Positions 25,772 to 35,079 are shown, numbered from the stretch's first letter. The stretch is 64,000 nucleotides of DNA from an uncultured Bradyrhizobium sp. (GCF_936928535.1 NZ_CAKZHY010000125.1:1-64000), one strand, 5' to 3'. The notes: generated by a model not told the origin, from the letters alone. Translations and numbers: made by a program.

Positions 25772-27463
25772 ATGAAAATTCGTCTTTCCCTGTCTTCAGC
25801 GATCATTGCATTTGGGATCGTTCTTGCCATCGGCTTTGCAGTGGTGGTCGCCACCAGCCTCTATGCGCTGCGCGAGCTCAAGGTCGGCGGTCCGCTTTAC
25901 TCCGACATCAAGCTCGGCAACGACCTCATCGCCGACATCCTGCCGCCACCGGAATACGTCATCGAGGCCTATCTCGAAGCCACCCTTGCGATGCGCGAGC
26001 CAGACCAGTTGGCGATCCATGGCGAACGTCTGGTCCAGCTCCGCAAGGATTATGACGAGCGCAAGGCCTATTGGACCGCGTCCAGGCTCTCGACCGACCT
26101 GAAGACGGCGCTGGTGTCCAAGTCCGACGCCGAGGTGCAGAAATTCTGGAAGCTGTTGTCCGATCAGCTGCTGCCGGCCCTCAAGGCCAAAGACGCGGCT
26201 GCGTCCGAACGCGCCTATGCGCAGCTCAAGGCCGCCTACACCGCGCATCGCGCGGTCATCGACAGCATCGTCGAAAGCGCCAACAAGCAGAATGCCGACA
26301 TGGAGAAGCTGGCCGCCGAGCGCGACAGTGCGATGCTCTATATCCTGCTCGGCGTCTCCGCGGCCGTGCTTGCCTTCATTGCCGCCGGTCTGCTCGGCGT
26401 TGCGTTCGGCGTGGTGCGCCCGATCGTGCGCATGACGGATACCATGCAAAAGCTTGCGACCGGGGATCTCGCCGCGGACATTCCTTTCGCGCAACGTCAG
26501 GACGAGGTCGGCTCGATGGCCGGCGCGCTCCAGGTGTTCAAGCAGGGAGCGATCGAGAACGCTCGCCTGCGCGAGGAGCAATTGCGGAACGAGCAGGAGG
26601 CGGCGCTTGCCAAGCGCGGTGCGCTGCATCAGATGGCCGAGACCGTCGAACGCGAGACCGGCCGCTCGGTCGACACCGCGAGCGCGGCGACGCAAGGCGT
26701 CGAGCAGGCCGCTTCGAGCCTGTCCGCGATTGCGCGATCCCTGTCCACGGAATCACAGGCGGTTGCGGCCGCCTCCACCCAGGCGCTCGGCAGCTCGCAG
26801 ACCGTCTCCGCCGCCGCCGAACAACTGAGCGCCTCGATCCGGGAGATCGCGAGCCAGGTCGGGCGCACCTCGACCGTCACCAAAGAGGCGGTCGCAGGCC
26901 GCGAGCAGGCGCGCTCGACCATCCAGGCGCTGGCGGGCGCGGTGAAGAAGATCGCCGAGGTCTCCGACCTGATCGGCGGTATCGCCGGGCAGACCAATCT
27001 GCTCGCGCTCAATGCCACGATCGAGGCGGCACGCGCCGGTGAGGCCGGTCGCGGTTTCGCGGTCGTCGCTGCCGAAGTGAAATCCCTGTCGGACCAGACT
27101 GCGAAATCCACCGAGGAGATCGGGCGACTGATCGCGGAGATCCAGACCTCGACGCAGGCCGCGGTCGATGCCGTCGAGACCATGGGTGGCCATATTGTCG
27201 AGATCGACGGCGTGGCGACTTCGGTTGCCGCCGCGATGGAAGAACAGGATGCCGCGACGCGGGAGATCGCGCGGTCGATCTCCGAATCGGCATCTGCGGC
27301 GCAGGAGGTCTCGGCCAAGATCGCCAATGTCAGCCGAGACGCCGCGTCAGTGAACGAGCGCGCCGCGGAGGTCAGGCAGGCAATCGCAGGCATGGCCGCC
27401 AATCTGGAATCGCTGCGCGCGGTCGTAGTCCGCACCGTGCGCGACTCGACCGCTGCGGCTTAA
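25772..27463 (+). CDS. Transmembrane methyl-accepting chemotaxis protein
   Basis: The 563-residue chemoreceptor has a first membrane segment at about 11-33 and a periplasmic helical sensing region at about 34-185. A second membrane segment (about 188-215) leads into a HAMP domain (RPIVRMTDTMQKLATGDL) and the cytoplasmic signalling domain, whose tip is GQTNLLALNATIEAARAGEA. The ligand-binding region is all-helical with a PPPEYVIEAYLEA motif near its start, resembling four-helix-bundle sensors; the ligand is unknown. ATG 25772 starts the first membrane segment; the frame runs open from 25679. It shares no operon with che genes. Confidence 0.9.
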   Translation: MKIRLSLSSAIIAFGIVLAIGFAVVVATSLYALRELKVGGPLYSDIKLGNDLIADILPPPEYVIEAYLEATLAMREPDQLAIHGERLVQLRKDYDERKAYWTASRLSTDLKTALVSKSDAEVQKFWKLLSDQLLPALKAKDAAASERAYAQLKAAYTAHRAVIDSIVESANKQNADMEKLAAERDSAMLYILLGVSAAVLAFIAAGLLGVAFGVVRPIVRMTDTMQKLATGDLAADIPFAQRQDEVGSMAGALQVFKQGAIENARLREEQLRNEQEAALAKRGALHQMAETVERETGRSVDTASAATQGVEQAASSLSAIARSLSTESQAVAAASTQALGSSQTVSAAAEQLSASIREIASQVGRTSTVTKEAVAGREQARSTIQALAGAVKKIAEVSDLIGGIAGQTNLLALNATIEAARAGEAGRGFAVVAAEVKSLSDQTAKSTEEIGRLIAEIQTSTQAAVDAVETMGGHIVEIDGVATSVAAAMEEQDAATREIARSISESASAAQEVSAKIANVSRDAASVNERAAEVRQAIAGMAANLESLRAVVVRTVRDSTAAA

Positions 27464-27533
27464 CGCGCGGCATCAGATCGGCCGCTGGCGCGTGAGGGCG
27501 TGATCGTGCAGTATGGCACGGGGCAGGGGCATC

Positions 27534-28601
27534 ATGGCTATGACACCTCCACAACTGCCGGCGGTCGTTGAGCCTGGAGCACTCACGGCGGCACTGCGCA
27601 AGGCCGGGGCGCTGGACGCGGGCGCGGTGCGCGAGGTGAAGGTGCTGCACGAGCGCGACACCGTCGTGTCGCACATTGCCCGGCTCGGCCTGCGCTATGT
27701 CGGAGAGTCCTCGGGTTCGCCGCAGACGCTGATTCTCAAGACGCCGCATGCCGATTTTGCCGAGACGCTCGCCGAGGGCGGCCGCCATGAGGTGACCTTC
27801 TACTCGAAGCTGGCGCCGAAAATGCCGCCCGGACTGGCGCCGCGCTGCTTTGACGGACGTTTCGACGATCAGGGCGGGGCCTGGCATCTCCTGCTCGAGG
27901 ACCTCACCGACAGCCATGAGATCGCAACGCAATGGCCGCTGCCGCCATCGCGCGAGCAGACCTTCGCGATCGTCGCCACGCTCGCGCGCTGGCATGCGGC
28001 CTGGTGGGATCATCCCGAACTCGGCGACACCGTCGGCACCTTGGCGAGCCCTGAAGACAGCGCGCGGCACATCGAGACCTTTGCCGGCCATTACGACCGC
28101 TTCGCCGATCTGCTCGGCGATCGACTCAGCGAAGAACGCCGCATTCTCTATCGCCGCCTGATCGACCAGTCGGCCCGGCTGTCCGAGCGTTACCATTCAC
28201 GTCGTAACCTCAGCATCACCCACGGCGATGCCCATACCTGGAACTTCTTCCTGCCGCGCGCCGGCGTCACCGACACTGTGCGCATGTTCGATTTCGACCT
28301 GTGGGGCGCCAACGTCCCGACCAACGACCTCGCCTATATGATGGCGCTACATTGGTTTCCGGAACGCCGGCAGGCGCTCGAACGCCCGCTTCTCAATCTC
28401 TATCACGACACATTGCTGGCCAGCGGCGTCACCGGCTACACGCGCGGTGCGCTCGATCGTGACTACCGCTTGTCCGTGCTCTGGCACATTACCAAGCCGG
28501 TCTGGCAATGGGCCATCAACATCCCGCCGGTGATCTGGTGGCACCATCTGGAGCGGATCATGATGGCGGTCGACGATTTGGGGTGCGAGGAATTGTTGTA
28601 G
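27534..28601 (+). CDS. APH/choline-kinase-like phosphotransferase
   Basis: The roughly 355-residue protein has the protein-kinase-like fold of aminoglycoside phosphotransferases and EcK-type kinases. Visible motifs are ITHGDAHTWNFFL (catalytic loop, near residue 228) and MFDFDLWGANVPTNDLAYMM (metal-binding Asp). An N-terminal lobe has TLILKTPHADF, with a candidate ATP-binding Lys. Family members phosphorylate small alcohols, and some are linked to acyl-CoA dehydrogenases. The substrate here is unknown, and its neighbours give no clue. ATG 27534 follows GGGGCAGGGGC; ATG 27513 is an alternative. Confidence 0.75.
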   Translation: MAMTPPQLPAVVEPGALTAALRKAGALDAGAVREVKVLHERDTVVSHIARLGLRYVGESSGSPQTLILKTPHADFAETLAEGGRHEVTFYSKLAPKMPPGLAPRCFDGRFDDQGGAWHLLLEDLTDSHEIATQWPLPPSREQTFAIVATLARWHAAWWDHPELGDTVGTLASPEDSARHIETFAGHYDRFADLLGDRLSEERRILYRRLIDQSARLSERYHSRRNLSITHGDAHTWNFFLPRAGVTDTVRMFDFDLWGANVPTNDLAYMMALHWFPERRQALERPLLNLYHDTLLASGVTGYTRGALDRDYRLSVLWHITKPVWQWAINIPPVIWWHHLERIMMAVDDLGCEELL

Positions 28602-28623
28602 CGACTGGCGCGACACACTCAGT

Positions 28624-28765
28624 GTCGTCCCGGCGAAAGCCGGGACCCATACGCCGCAGCAGTCGTTTGGCGAAGACAGGCCATGACCATCTCGTGCAAC
28701 AATTAATGCTGCGGCGTATGGGTCCCGGATCGGCGCTCCGCTTCGCTACGCTTGTCCGGGACGAC
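28624..28765. repeat. Dispersed inverted-repeat element, family A (142 bp)
   Basis: Ends are GTCGTCCCGGCGAAAGCC and the inverted GTCCGGGACGAC. The interior contains a TTTGGCGAAGACAGGC box, also seen in other copies, and the right arm has a small insertion with its own hairpin (CGGCGCTCCGCTTCGC). It sits between the convergent kinase and EmrB genes. Confidence 0.88.
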
Positions 28766-28794
28766 GAGCGGAATTTTGCGCAGTGCCTTGAAGC

Positions 28795-30351
28795 CTACTC
28801 CATCACGGCATGTTCCGGCCCCGCCGCCTGCTTGCGCAGCGAGGCCTTGGTCGAGCCGATCATCAGCGCCAGCGGGATGGTGCAGAGGATGAAGAACATC
28901 ACCAGCTGGTAGTCGTGCGAGAAGGCGATGATCTGCGCCTGCACGCTGACCATGCGGTCGGCCATGGCGCGGCCGGCATCGGTGGAGAGATTGATCAGGC
29001 CGCGCACGTCGGGCATCTGGAGCGCGTGGTTGAACGGGTTGATGTGCTCCGACAGGATCGCATAGGTCTTGCGTGTCCCCTGCGTCAACTGGGCAATCAC
29101 GATGGAGATGCCGACCGAGCTTGCGACGTTGCGGAGCAGCGTCAGCATCGAGGTGCCGTCGGTGCGCAGATGGTTCGGCAGCGTCAGGAACGACACCGTC
29201 GATAGCGGCACGAAGACGAGGCCGAAGCCAAAGCCCTGGATCACGCTGACGATGACGATCTCCGGCACCTGGGTCTGGTCGGTCCAGCCGGTCATCTGGA
29301 ACAGCGAGGCCGCCGTCAGGGCCAGGCCGCAGATGATCAGGGTGCGTGCCTCGATGTACTTCATGATACGGCCGACCATCATCATGGCGAAGAAGGTGCC
29401 GAAGCCGCGGCTCGCGAGCAGGCCGCCGGCGGTCATGATGGGATAGCCGATGACGTTCTGGAGGTAGGGCGAGGCCAGCGCCATGGTCGAGTACAGCACG
29501 AGGCCCATCACCGTCATGAAGATGCAGCCGGTGAGGAAGTTGCGGTCCCGAAACAGCGCGAACTGGATGAACGGACGCGAGGTCGTGAAGGAGTGTGCGA
29601 AGAAGTAATAGAACGCGATGCCTGAGATGACGAACTCGGTCACGATCTCGACCGACTCGAACCAGTCGAGCTGCTCGCCGCGGTCCAGCGCGAGCTGGAG
29701 GGCGCCGATCGCGATCGCCAGCGCGCCGAAGCCGAACCAGTCGAACTTCAGGCTGAGATTCTTCTCAGTCTCGTCCATGAAGACGGCGAGCCCGAAAACG
29801 GTGATCGCACCGAACGGCAGATTGACGAAGAACACCCAGTGCCAGGAATAGGTCTCGGTCAGCCAGGCGCCGAGCGACGGACCCATGATCGGCCCCATCA
29901 TTACGCCCATGCCCCAGATCGACATCGCCTTGGCGCGTTCCTGCAGCGTGTAATAATCGAGCATGACCGACTGCGACAGCGGCACCAACGCGGCGCCGAA
30001 CACGCCCTGCAGCAGGCGGAACAGCACCATCTGGTTGATGTCCTGCGCCAGGCCGCACAGCACGGAGGCGAAGGTGAAGCCGGCGGCGCAGATGATGAAG
30101 ATGCGTTTGCGACCGTAACGGTTGGAGATCCAGCCCACCGGTGCCGTCATGATCGCGGCGGCGACGATGTAGGAGGTCAGCACCCAGTTGATCTGGTCCT
30201 GCGAGGCCGACAGCGTGCCCTGCATGTAGGGCAGCGCGACGTTGGCGATGGTGGTGTCCAGCGCCTGCATGATGGTCGCCGTCATGGCGCAGATCGTCAC
30301 CATGTTCCGGCGCAGGCCGGGGACCATCAGGGCAGGATTGGACTCCGCCAT
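28795..30351 (-). CDS. emrB: DHA2-family drug efflux MFS permease (EmrB type)
   Basis: The 518-residue major facilitator has about 14 membrane segments, as in EmrB. It exports hydrophobic drugs, together with the periplasmic adaptor encoded by the next gene upstream. Recognisable elements are the LDTTIANVALPYMQGTL opening of DHA2 transporters (motif D1), NRYGRKRIF after TM2 (motif A) and QGVFGAALVPLSQSVML. It is preceded by the adaptor gene with a 4-bp gap and by a MarR regulator, so it is the last gene of marR-emrA-emrB. The real substrates are unknown. Confidence 0.9.
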   Translation of the reverse strand: MAESNPALMVPGLRRNMVTICAMTATIMQALDTTIANVALPYMQGTLSASQDQINWVLTSYIVAAAIMTAPVGWISNRYGRKRIFIICAAGFTFASVLCGLAQDINQMVLFRLLQGVFGAALVPLSQSVMLDYYTLQERAKAMSIWGMGVMMGPIMGPSLGAWLTETYSWHWVFFVNLPFGAITVFGLAVFMDETEKNLSLKFDWFGFGALAIAIGALQLALDRGEQLDWFESVEIVTEFVISGIAFYYFFAHSFTTSRPFIQFALFRDRNFLTGCIFMTVMGLVLYSTMALASPYLQNVIGYPIMTAGGLLASRGFGTFFAMMMVGRIMKYIEARTLIICGLALTAASLFQMTGWTDQTQVPEIVIVSVIQGFGFGLVFVPLSTVSFLTLPNHLRTDGTSMLTLLRNVASSVGISIVIAQLTQGTRKTYAILSEHINPFNHALQMPDVRGLINLSTDAGRAMADRMVSVQAQIIAFSHDYQLVMFFILCTIPLALMIGSTKASLRKQAAGPEHAVME

Positions 30352-30355
30352 CGGA

Positions 30356-31531
30356 TCAGTCCTTATCCTGGTCTTTATCTTGGCTTGCGGTCGCCGACAG
30401 GCCGAGCAGACCGGCGAGCGAGCGCTTGTGGCCGGTGTCGATAGTGGCGTAGACGCTCATACCGGCCTTCAGCTTCTTCACGTATTTGTCGTTCTCGTCG
30501 AAATAGATGCGGATCGGCACGCGCTGCACCACCTTGACGAAGTTGCCGGTGGCATTCTGCGGCGGCAGGATCGCGAATTGCGCGCCGGTGCCGGGCGAGA
30601 GCGAGCCGATCGTGCCCTTGAAAGTATGGTTCGGGAACGCATCGACCTCGAGGGTCACATTCTGTCCCTCGGTGACGTAAGTGAGATCGCTCTCCTTCGG
30701 ATTGGCATCGACCCAGGGATGGGCGATGTCAATGATGGAGAACACCGGCGTGCCGGCGGCGACGAAGCGTCCAAGCTGGATCTGATCCACCTGTGTCGCA
30801 ATGCCGTCCATCGGCGCGCGCAGCACGGTATGGTCAAGATTGCGCTGGGCGTCTTCGAGCTTGGCCTTGGCCTGGACGTAAGGCGGGAATTGCTCCAGCG
30901 GCAGCGTGGGATTGCCGAGCAATTGCGTCTTGGCGTTGGAGAGCTGCTGCTTGATGAATTGCGCCTGCGCGCCTGCGGTCACCAGCGCGTTCGAGGCGTT
31001 GTCGAGGTCGAGCTGCGAGCCGAAACTGTTCTTCACCAGCGCCTGCTTGCGCTCGACGTCGCGCTGCTTCAGATCGATGCCCTGCTGGGCGAGATTGAGC
31101 ATGTCGCCGTAGATCTTGATGTTGGCGATGAGATTGTCGTAGGTCGTCTGCGCCTGGGCGAGCTGCGCCTTGGCCTCGTCCACCGCGAAGCGGAACGGCA
31201 CGGGATCGATCTCGAACAGCTCGTCGCCCTTCTTGACCGACTGGCCTTCCTTCACGACGACCTTGTGGATCTTGCCGGAGATATCGGGCGTCACCAGCAC
31301 CTTCTGCGCGCCGACATAGGCGTCGTCGGTGCCGACATAGCGACCGCCATTGAGATAGAAAGTCAGGCCGGCGGTCACGGCAACGATCGGCAGCACCACC
31401 ATGAGCAGGAAACGGCGATAGCGGCGCAAGCCTGCGAGGAAGCGGCGGCGCGGGTCGGTGCCGGCCTTCTTGGTCGGCTTGCCGCTGTCGATCTTCTGCT
31501 CGGGCTGGAATTTGAGGACTTGTTCAGCCAT
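30356..31531 (-). CDS. emrA: HlyD-family periplasmic adaptor (EmrA type)
   Basis: The 391-residue membrane-fusion protein has one N-terminal anchor (about 37-58, FLLMVVLPIVAVTAGLTFYL). A lipoyl-like half motif (GKIHKVVVKEGQSVKKGDEL), a long coiled-coil hairpin (about 120-210), the second lipoyl half (RAPMDGIATQVDQIQLG) and a beta-barrel follow. It bridges EmrB to an outer-membrane TolC-type channel, which is not encoded here. The ATG overlaps the end of marR by a few bases, so the two are likely coupled. The C-terminus is rich in Asp/Lys (DKDQDKD). Confidence 0.9.
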   Translation of the reverse strand: MAEQVLKFQPEQKIDSGKPTKKAGTDPRRRFLAGLRRYRRFLLMVVLPIVAVTAGLTFYLNGGRYVGTDDAYVGAQKVLVTPDISGKIHKVVVKEGQSVKKGDELFEIDPVPFRFAVDEAKAQLAQAQTTYDNLIANIKIYGDMLNLAQQGIDLKQRDVERKQALVKNSFGSQLDLDNASNALVTAGAQAQFIKQQLSNAKTQLLGNPTLPLEQFPPYVQAKAKLEDAQRNLDHTVLRAPMDGIATQVDQIQLGRFVAAGTPVFSIIDIAHPWVDANPKESDLTYVTEGQNVTLEVDAFPNHTFKGTIGSLSPGTGAQFAILPPQNATGNFVKVVQRVPIRIYFDENDKYVKKLKAGMSVYATIDTGHKRSLAGLLGLSATASQDKDQDKD

Positions 31532-32006
31532 AGCGCTGCTCCTTACGTGCTTGTTCCGCGCCGGAGGACTGGATCGCGTTACGCACGTTTTCTTTGATTG
31601 TTTCGAGTTGGGTGAGGAGGCGGTGCGCGTCCGCCGGGCTGATGCCTTCGAGCGCGTTCGCCGTGAGTTCCGATTTCAGGCCGCTCATCTTGCCCAGCAG
31701 CGCGCGGCCGGCCTTCTTCAGATAGAGGCGCTTGACGCGGCGGTCCGTGGCGTCGTTGCGGCGCTCGATCCAGTCGTTGTCGCAGAGCTTGTCGATCAGC
31801 CGCGTCAGCGTGATCGGCTGCATCTCCAGGAGCTCGGCGAGTTCCGATTGCTTCATGCCCTCGCTGCGCTCGACCTTGGCCAGCACGGCCCATTGCGCGC
31901 GGGTGATGCCGAAGCGCGAGGCCTCCTTGTCGGCATAGACTCGCAGCAGCCGGTACAGCTCGCCGAGCGTGAACAGGAAATTCTGGTCGACAGACCCGCG
32001 GGTCAT
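31524..32006 (-). CDS. MarR-family transcriptional regulator of the emrAB operon
   Basis: The 160-residue winged-helix dimer has the MarR DNA-binding region: MKQSELAELLEMQPITLTRLIDKLCDNDWIERR is immediately followed by wing residues DRRVKRLYL. It probably represses its own operon and is released by phenolic or drug ligands. It is the first gene of marR-emrA-emrB, overlapping emrA by 8 bp. ATG 32006 has a GGAG site at good spacing; a TTG five codons upstream is an alternative. Three ATAAGCT boxes and a perfect palindrome cover its start and promoter. Confidence 0.9.
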   Translation of the reverse strand: MTRGSVDQNFLFTLGELYRLLRVYADKEASRFGITRAQWAVLAKVERSEGMKQSELAELLEMQPITLTRLIDKLCDNDWIERRNDATDRRVKRLYLKKAGRALLGKMSGLKSELTANALEGISPADAHRLLTQLETIKENVRNAIQSSGAEQARKEQRYG

Positions 32007-32049
32007 AAGCTTGGTCTCCAATAAGCTTGAATATAATAAGCTAGCTTAT
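32005..32049. promoter_or_regulatory. Candidate MarR operator: repeated ATAAGCT boxes and 14-bp palindrome
   Basis: ATAAGCTT occurs at 32005 and at 32021, and ATAAGCT at 32036, so the boxes are about 15-16 bp apart. The last one is part of the perfect palindrome ATAAGCTAGCTTAT (32036-32049). The first overlaps the marR start codon. The spacing of one and a half helical turns and the position suggest autoregulation by the MarR protein. The same DNA lies upstream of the divergent zur gene. Confidence 0.7.
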
Positions 32050-32162
32050 GATTATTTCACGGCGGGTTAATGCGATGCTGTCCCGCAGCAAAAGCATGGC
32101 TGACCGCCGCGATGGCGGTCGTGCTTTGGGTTCCCCGGCCAAAATGCTAGAACGCGAACCGA

Positions 32163-32657
32163 ATGACCCTCGCTAAGCCGGCCTTTCCGACGCCCGACCA
32201 TGATCACGGCCGCTGCACCGCGGACGCGCTGGCGCATGCAGAAACGGTTTGCGCGCAGCGCGCGCAGAAATTCACCCCGATCCGGCGCCAGGTGCTGGGG
32301 GCCTTGCTGTCCAGCCACCGCCCGCTCGGCGCTTATGAAGTGATCGACGAACTCGCCAAATCGATGCCGCGGCCGGCGCCGATCACGGTCTATCGTGCGC
32401 TCGATTTCTTGATGGCGAATGGCCTCGTGCACCGCATCGAAAGCCGCAACGCCTATCTCGCCTGTGCCGCCCACGACCACGATGCGACCTCGGCGGTGGC
32501 GTTCCTGATCTGCGAACGCTGCGGTCTGGTCGGCGAGATCCCGTCTGGATCGTTTGCCAAGGAGCTCAACGCCGCGGCGCGCGCGTCAGGCTTCGCACCA
32601 AAGCTGTCCGTGGTGGAGATCACGGGCGTCTGCACCCATTGTCAGAAAAAATCGTAA
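32163..32657 (+). CDS. zur: Fur-family regulator, Zur type
   Basis: The 164-residue metal-dependent repressor has an N-terminal winged helix (RRQVLGALLSSHRPLGAYEVIDELA, then PITVYRALDFLMANGLVHRIES). A dimerisation domain follows with CERCG and CTHC, a structural zinc site. The His/Asp-rich ACAAHDHDATS and the N-terminal DHDH fit regulatory metal binding. The shape matches Zur of alphaproteobacteria more than Fur, Irr or Mur, but the metal is inferred. It leads a probable operon with an EamA transporter (35-bp gap) and ispG. ATG 32163 lacks a strong ribosome-binding site. Confidence 0.82.
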   Translation: MTLAKPAFPTPDHDHGRCTADALAHAETVCAQRAQKFTPIRRQVLGALLSSHRPLGAYEVIDELAKSMPRPAPITVYRALDFLMANGLVHRIESRNAYLACAAHDHDATSAVAFLICERCGLVGEIPSGSFAKELNAAARASGFAPKLSVVEITGVCTHCQKKS

Positions 32658-32692
32658 AGCAACAACGGCGCAAAGCCGGATATCGGGAAGAC

Positions 32693-33646
32693 ATGTCCTC
32701 ACCTCAAGCCATTCCGTCCGCCGCGCGCCCCCTTAGTGCCGGTGCCATCGCCCTGATGCTCATGCTGTGCCTGACCTGGGGGTTCAACCAGATCGCGGTG
32801 AAGCTGGTGCTGCCGGATGTGCCGCCGATGCTGCAGGCCATGATCCGTTCGATGGGCGCATTGCCGGTGCTGTTCCTGATCGGTACGTATCGCGGCGTCA
32901 AATTCTTCGAGAATGACGACACGTGGAAGCCCGGCCTGATCGCAGGCCTGATGTTCGGCATCGAATTCGTGCTGATCTTCCAGGGCCTGCGCCTGACCAC
33001 GGCGTCCCGCGCGGTCGTGTTTCTCTACACCACGCCCTTCTTCGTCGCGCTCGGGTCCTACCAGATGCTCGGCGAGCGGCTGGGCGGATCGCAATGGTTG
33101 GGATTGGCGATCAGCTTTGCCGGCGTCGCGCTCGCGATCGGCGTGCCGCAGGCTAATGTGGATGCGCATGTCCTGCTCGGAGATCTCCTGATCGTCGGCG
33201 GCGCCTCGCTCTGGGCCGCGACCACGCTGCTCGCCAAGGGCACGCGGCTGCGCTTTGCTGCGCCGGAGAAGGCGCTGGGCTACCAGGTCGCGACCTCGGT
33301 CCCGATCCTGGGCGCGGCCGCCTGGCTGTCAGGGGAATCCATCACCCATACCCCTTCGCCGCTCTCATTCGGCTTGCTGGCCTTCCAGGCGATCTGGGTG
33401 GTGGGAACCACGTTCACGCTTTGGTTCGCGCTGGTGAAGACCTATTCGGCCAGCAAATTGTCGGCTTTTACCTTCATCACCCCTTTGTTTGGCGTGGTGG
33501 GTAGCTATTTCATCATGCACGACACCCTGAGTCTGGCCTTTGGGGCGGCTGCCGTCCTTGTAATCGCTGGGCTTTTTCTGGTTAACCGTCCGAGCCAAAC
33601 GGCTGCGGCGCCGGCAGATGCATTGCTGAACGTCACCAAAACCTGA
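32693..33646 (+). CDS. EamA/DMT-family transporter
   Basis: The 317-residue membrane protein has ten predicted segments and two EamA repeats (starting near ALMLMLCLTWGFNQIAVKL and GDLLIVGGASLWAATTLL). The family exports amino acids, metabolites or other small molecules; no substrate can be read from sequence. It lies 35 bp after zur and 12 bp before ispG, so the three are likely co-transcribed. ATG 32693 follows CGGGAAGAC. Confidence 0.85.
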   Translation: MSSPQAIPSAARPLSAGAIALMLMLCLTWGFNQIAVKLVLPDVPPMLQAMIRSMGALPVLFLIGTYRGVKFFENDDTWKPGLIAGLMFGIEFVLIFQGLRLTTASRAVVFLYTTPFFVALGSYQMLGERLGGSQWLGLAISFAGVALAIGVPQANVDAHVLLGDLLIVGGASLWAATTLLAKGTRLRFAAPEKALGYQVATSVPILGAAAWLSGESITHTPSPLSFGLLAFQAIWVVGTTFTLWFALVKTYSASKLSAFTFITPLFGVVGSYFIMHDTLSLAFGAAAVLVIAGLFLVNRPSQTAAAPADALLNVTKT

Positions 33647-33658
33647 TATTTGGACCCC

Positions 33659-34942
33659 ATGAACAAGCTCGAAAACACCATCGATTCCGACCTCGCGGGC
33701 CCCGCGCCCCGGCACAAGACCACCCAGGTGAAGGTGGGCGACGTCGCAGTCGGCGGCGGTGCACCGATCGTCGTGCAGTCGATGACCAACACCGACACCG
33801 CCGACATCGACGGTACCATCGCCCAGGTCGCAGCGCTCGCGCGCGCCGGCTCCGAAATGGTCCGCATCACCGTGGACCGCGAGGAGGCTGCTGCCGCCGT
33901 CCCGCACATCCGCGACGGTCTCGCCAAGCGTGGCATCACCACGCCCTTGATCGGCGACTTCCATTACATCGGCCACAAGCTGCTCGCGGCCTATCCGGCC
34001 TGCGCCGAGGCGCTGGCGAAGTACCGCATCAATCCCGGCAATGTCGGCTTCAAGGACAAGCGCGACACCCAGTTCGCCGACATCATCGAGATCGCGAACA
34101 AGAACAACAAGCCGGTGCGCATCGGCGCCAATTGGGGCTCGCTCGATCAGGAACTGCTGACCAAGCTGATGGACGAGAACGCCGCCTCCGCCAATCCGCG
34201 CGACGTCCGCGCGGTGACACGCGAGGCGATGGTGCAGTCCGCGCTGCTCTCGGCCGCGCGTGCCGAAGAGCTCGGCATGCCCAAGGACCGCATCATCCTT
34301 TCGGCCAAGGTTTCGGCGGTGCAGGACCTGATCGCGGTCTATCAGGATCTCGCCAGCCGTTCCGACTACGCCATCCATCTCGGCCTGACTGAAGCCGGCA
34401 TGGGCTCGAAGGGCATCGTGGCCTCGTCCGCCGCGCTCGGCATCCTCCTGCAGCAGGGCATCGGCGACACCATCCGCATCTCGCTGACGCCGGAGCCCGG
34501 CGGCGACCGCACCCGCGAGGTGCAGGTCGGCCAGGAGCTGCTGCAGACCATGGGCTTCCGCACCTTCGTGCCGCTGGTTGCGGCATGCCCCGGCTGCGGC
34601 CGCACCACCTCGACCACGTTCCAGGAGCTGGCGCGCTCGATCCAGGATTTCATCCGCGACGAGATGCCGGCCTGGAAGAGCAAATATCCTGGCGTCGAGG
34701 AGCTCAACGTCGCGGTGATGGGCTGCATCGTCAACGGCCCCGGCGAATCCAAGCACGCCAATATCGGCATCTCCTTGCCCGGCACCGGCGAGGCGCCGGC
34801 TGCGCCCGTCTTCGTCGACGGCAAGAAGTTCCGCACCCTGCGCGGCCCGACCATCTCCGCCGACTTCAAGGCGCTGGTGATCGACTACATCGACCAGCGC
34901 TACGGCCAGGGCGCCAAGGTGGCGGAGACGGCGGCGGAGTAG
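33659..34942 (+). CDS. ispG: 4-hydroxy-3-methylbut-2-enyl diphosphate synthase (IspG/GcpE)
   Basis: The 427-residue iron-sulfur enzyme reduces methylerythritol cyclodiphosphate to HMBPP in the non-mevalonate isoprenoid pathway. The TIM-barrel start (VGGGAPIVVQSMTNTDT) and the [4Fe-4S] ligands CPGC (CPGCGRTTSTTFQE) and the Cys of MGCIVNGPGES are present, with the conserved Glu after the third Cys. The ORF opens at a TTG three codons earlier (33650), but ATG 33659 is the family start. It ends the zur-eamA-ispG unit at a strong intrinsic terminator. The product pathway also feeds the prenyl synthase at 43329-44252. Confidence 0.96.
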   Translation: MNKLENTIDSDLAGPAPRHKTTQVKVGDVAVGGGAPIVVQSMTNTDTADIDGTIAQVAALARAGSEMVRITVDREEAAAAVPHIRDGLAKRGITTPLIGDFHYIGHKLLAAYPACAEALAKYRINPGNVGFKDKRDTQFADIIEIANKNNKPVRIGANWGSLDQELLTKLMDENAASANPRDVRAVTREAMVQSALLSAARAEELGMPKDRIILSAKVSAVQDLIAVYQDLASRSDYAIHLGLTEAGMGSKGIVASSAALGILLQQGIGDTIRISLTPEPGGDRTREVQVGQELLQTMGFRTFVPLVAACPGCGRTTSTTFQELARSIQDFIRDEMPAWKSKYPGVEELNVAVMGCIVNGPGESKHANIGISLPGTGEAPAAPVFVDGKKFRTLRGPTISADFKALVIDYIDQRYGQGAKVAETAAE

Positions 34943-34965
34943 GCGTCTTCCAAATATTGGAATTG

Positions 34966-35004
34966 CAGGGCGGGTACGCGAAGCGCGGCCCGCCCTGTTC
35001 TTTT
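34966..35004 (+). terminator. Intrinsic terminator after ispG
   Basis: CAGGGCGGG and CCCGCCCTG form a perfect 9-bp stem around a 14-nt loop, followed by TTCTTTT. It starts 24 bp after the ispG stop codon and separates it from the dioxygenase gene. Confidence 0.88.
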
Positions 35005-35079
35005 GCGCGACCATTCCCGGATCGCATCCATCACGGCGCGCTACGATACCTCCCAATCAAGACGATCGGGAGAACCGCC

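Noticed and set aside
27516..27532. TGGCAC-like start of a sigma-54 promoter before the APH-type kinase
   Set aside because: The -12 half does not match (AGGG instead of TTGC), so the site is not supported.
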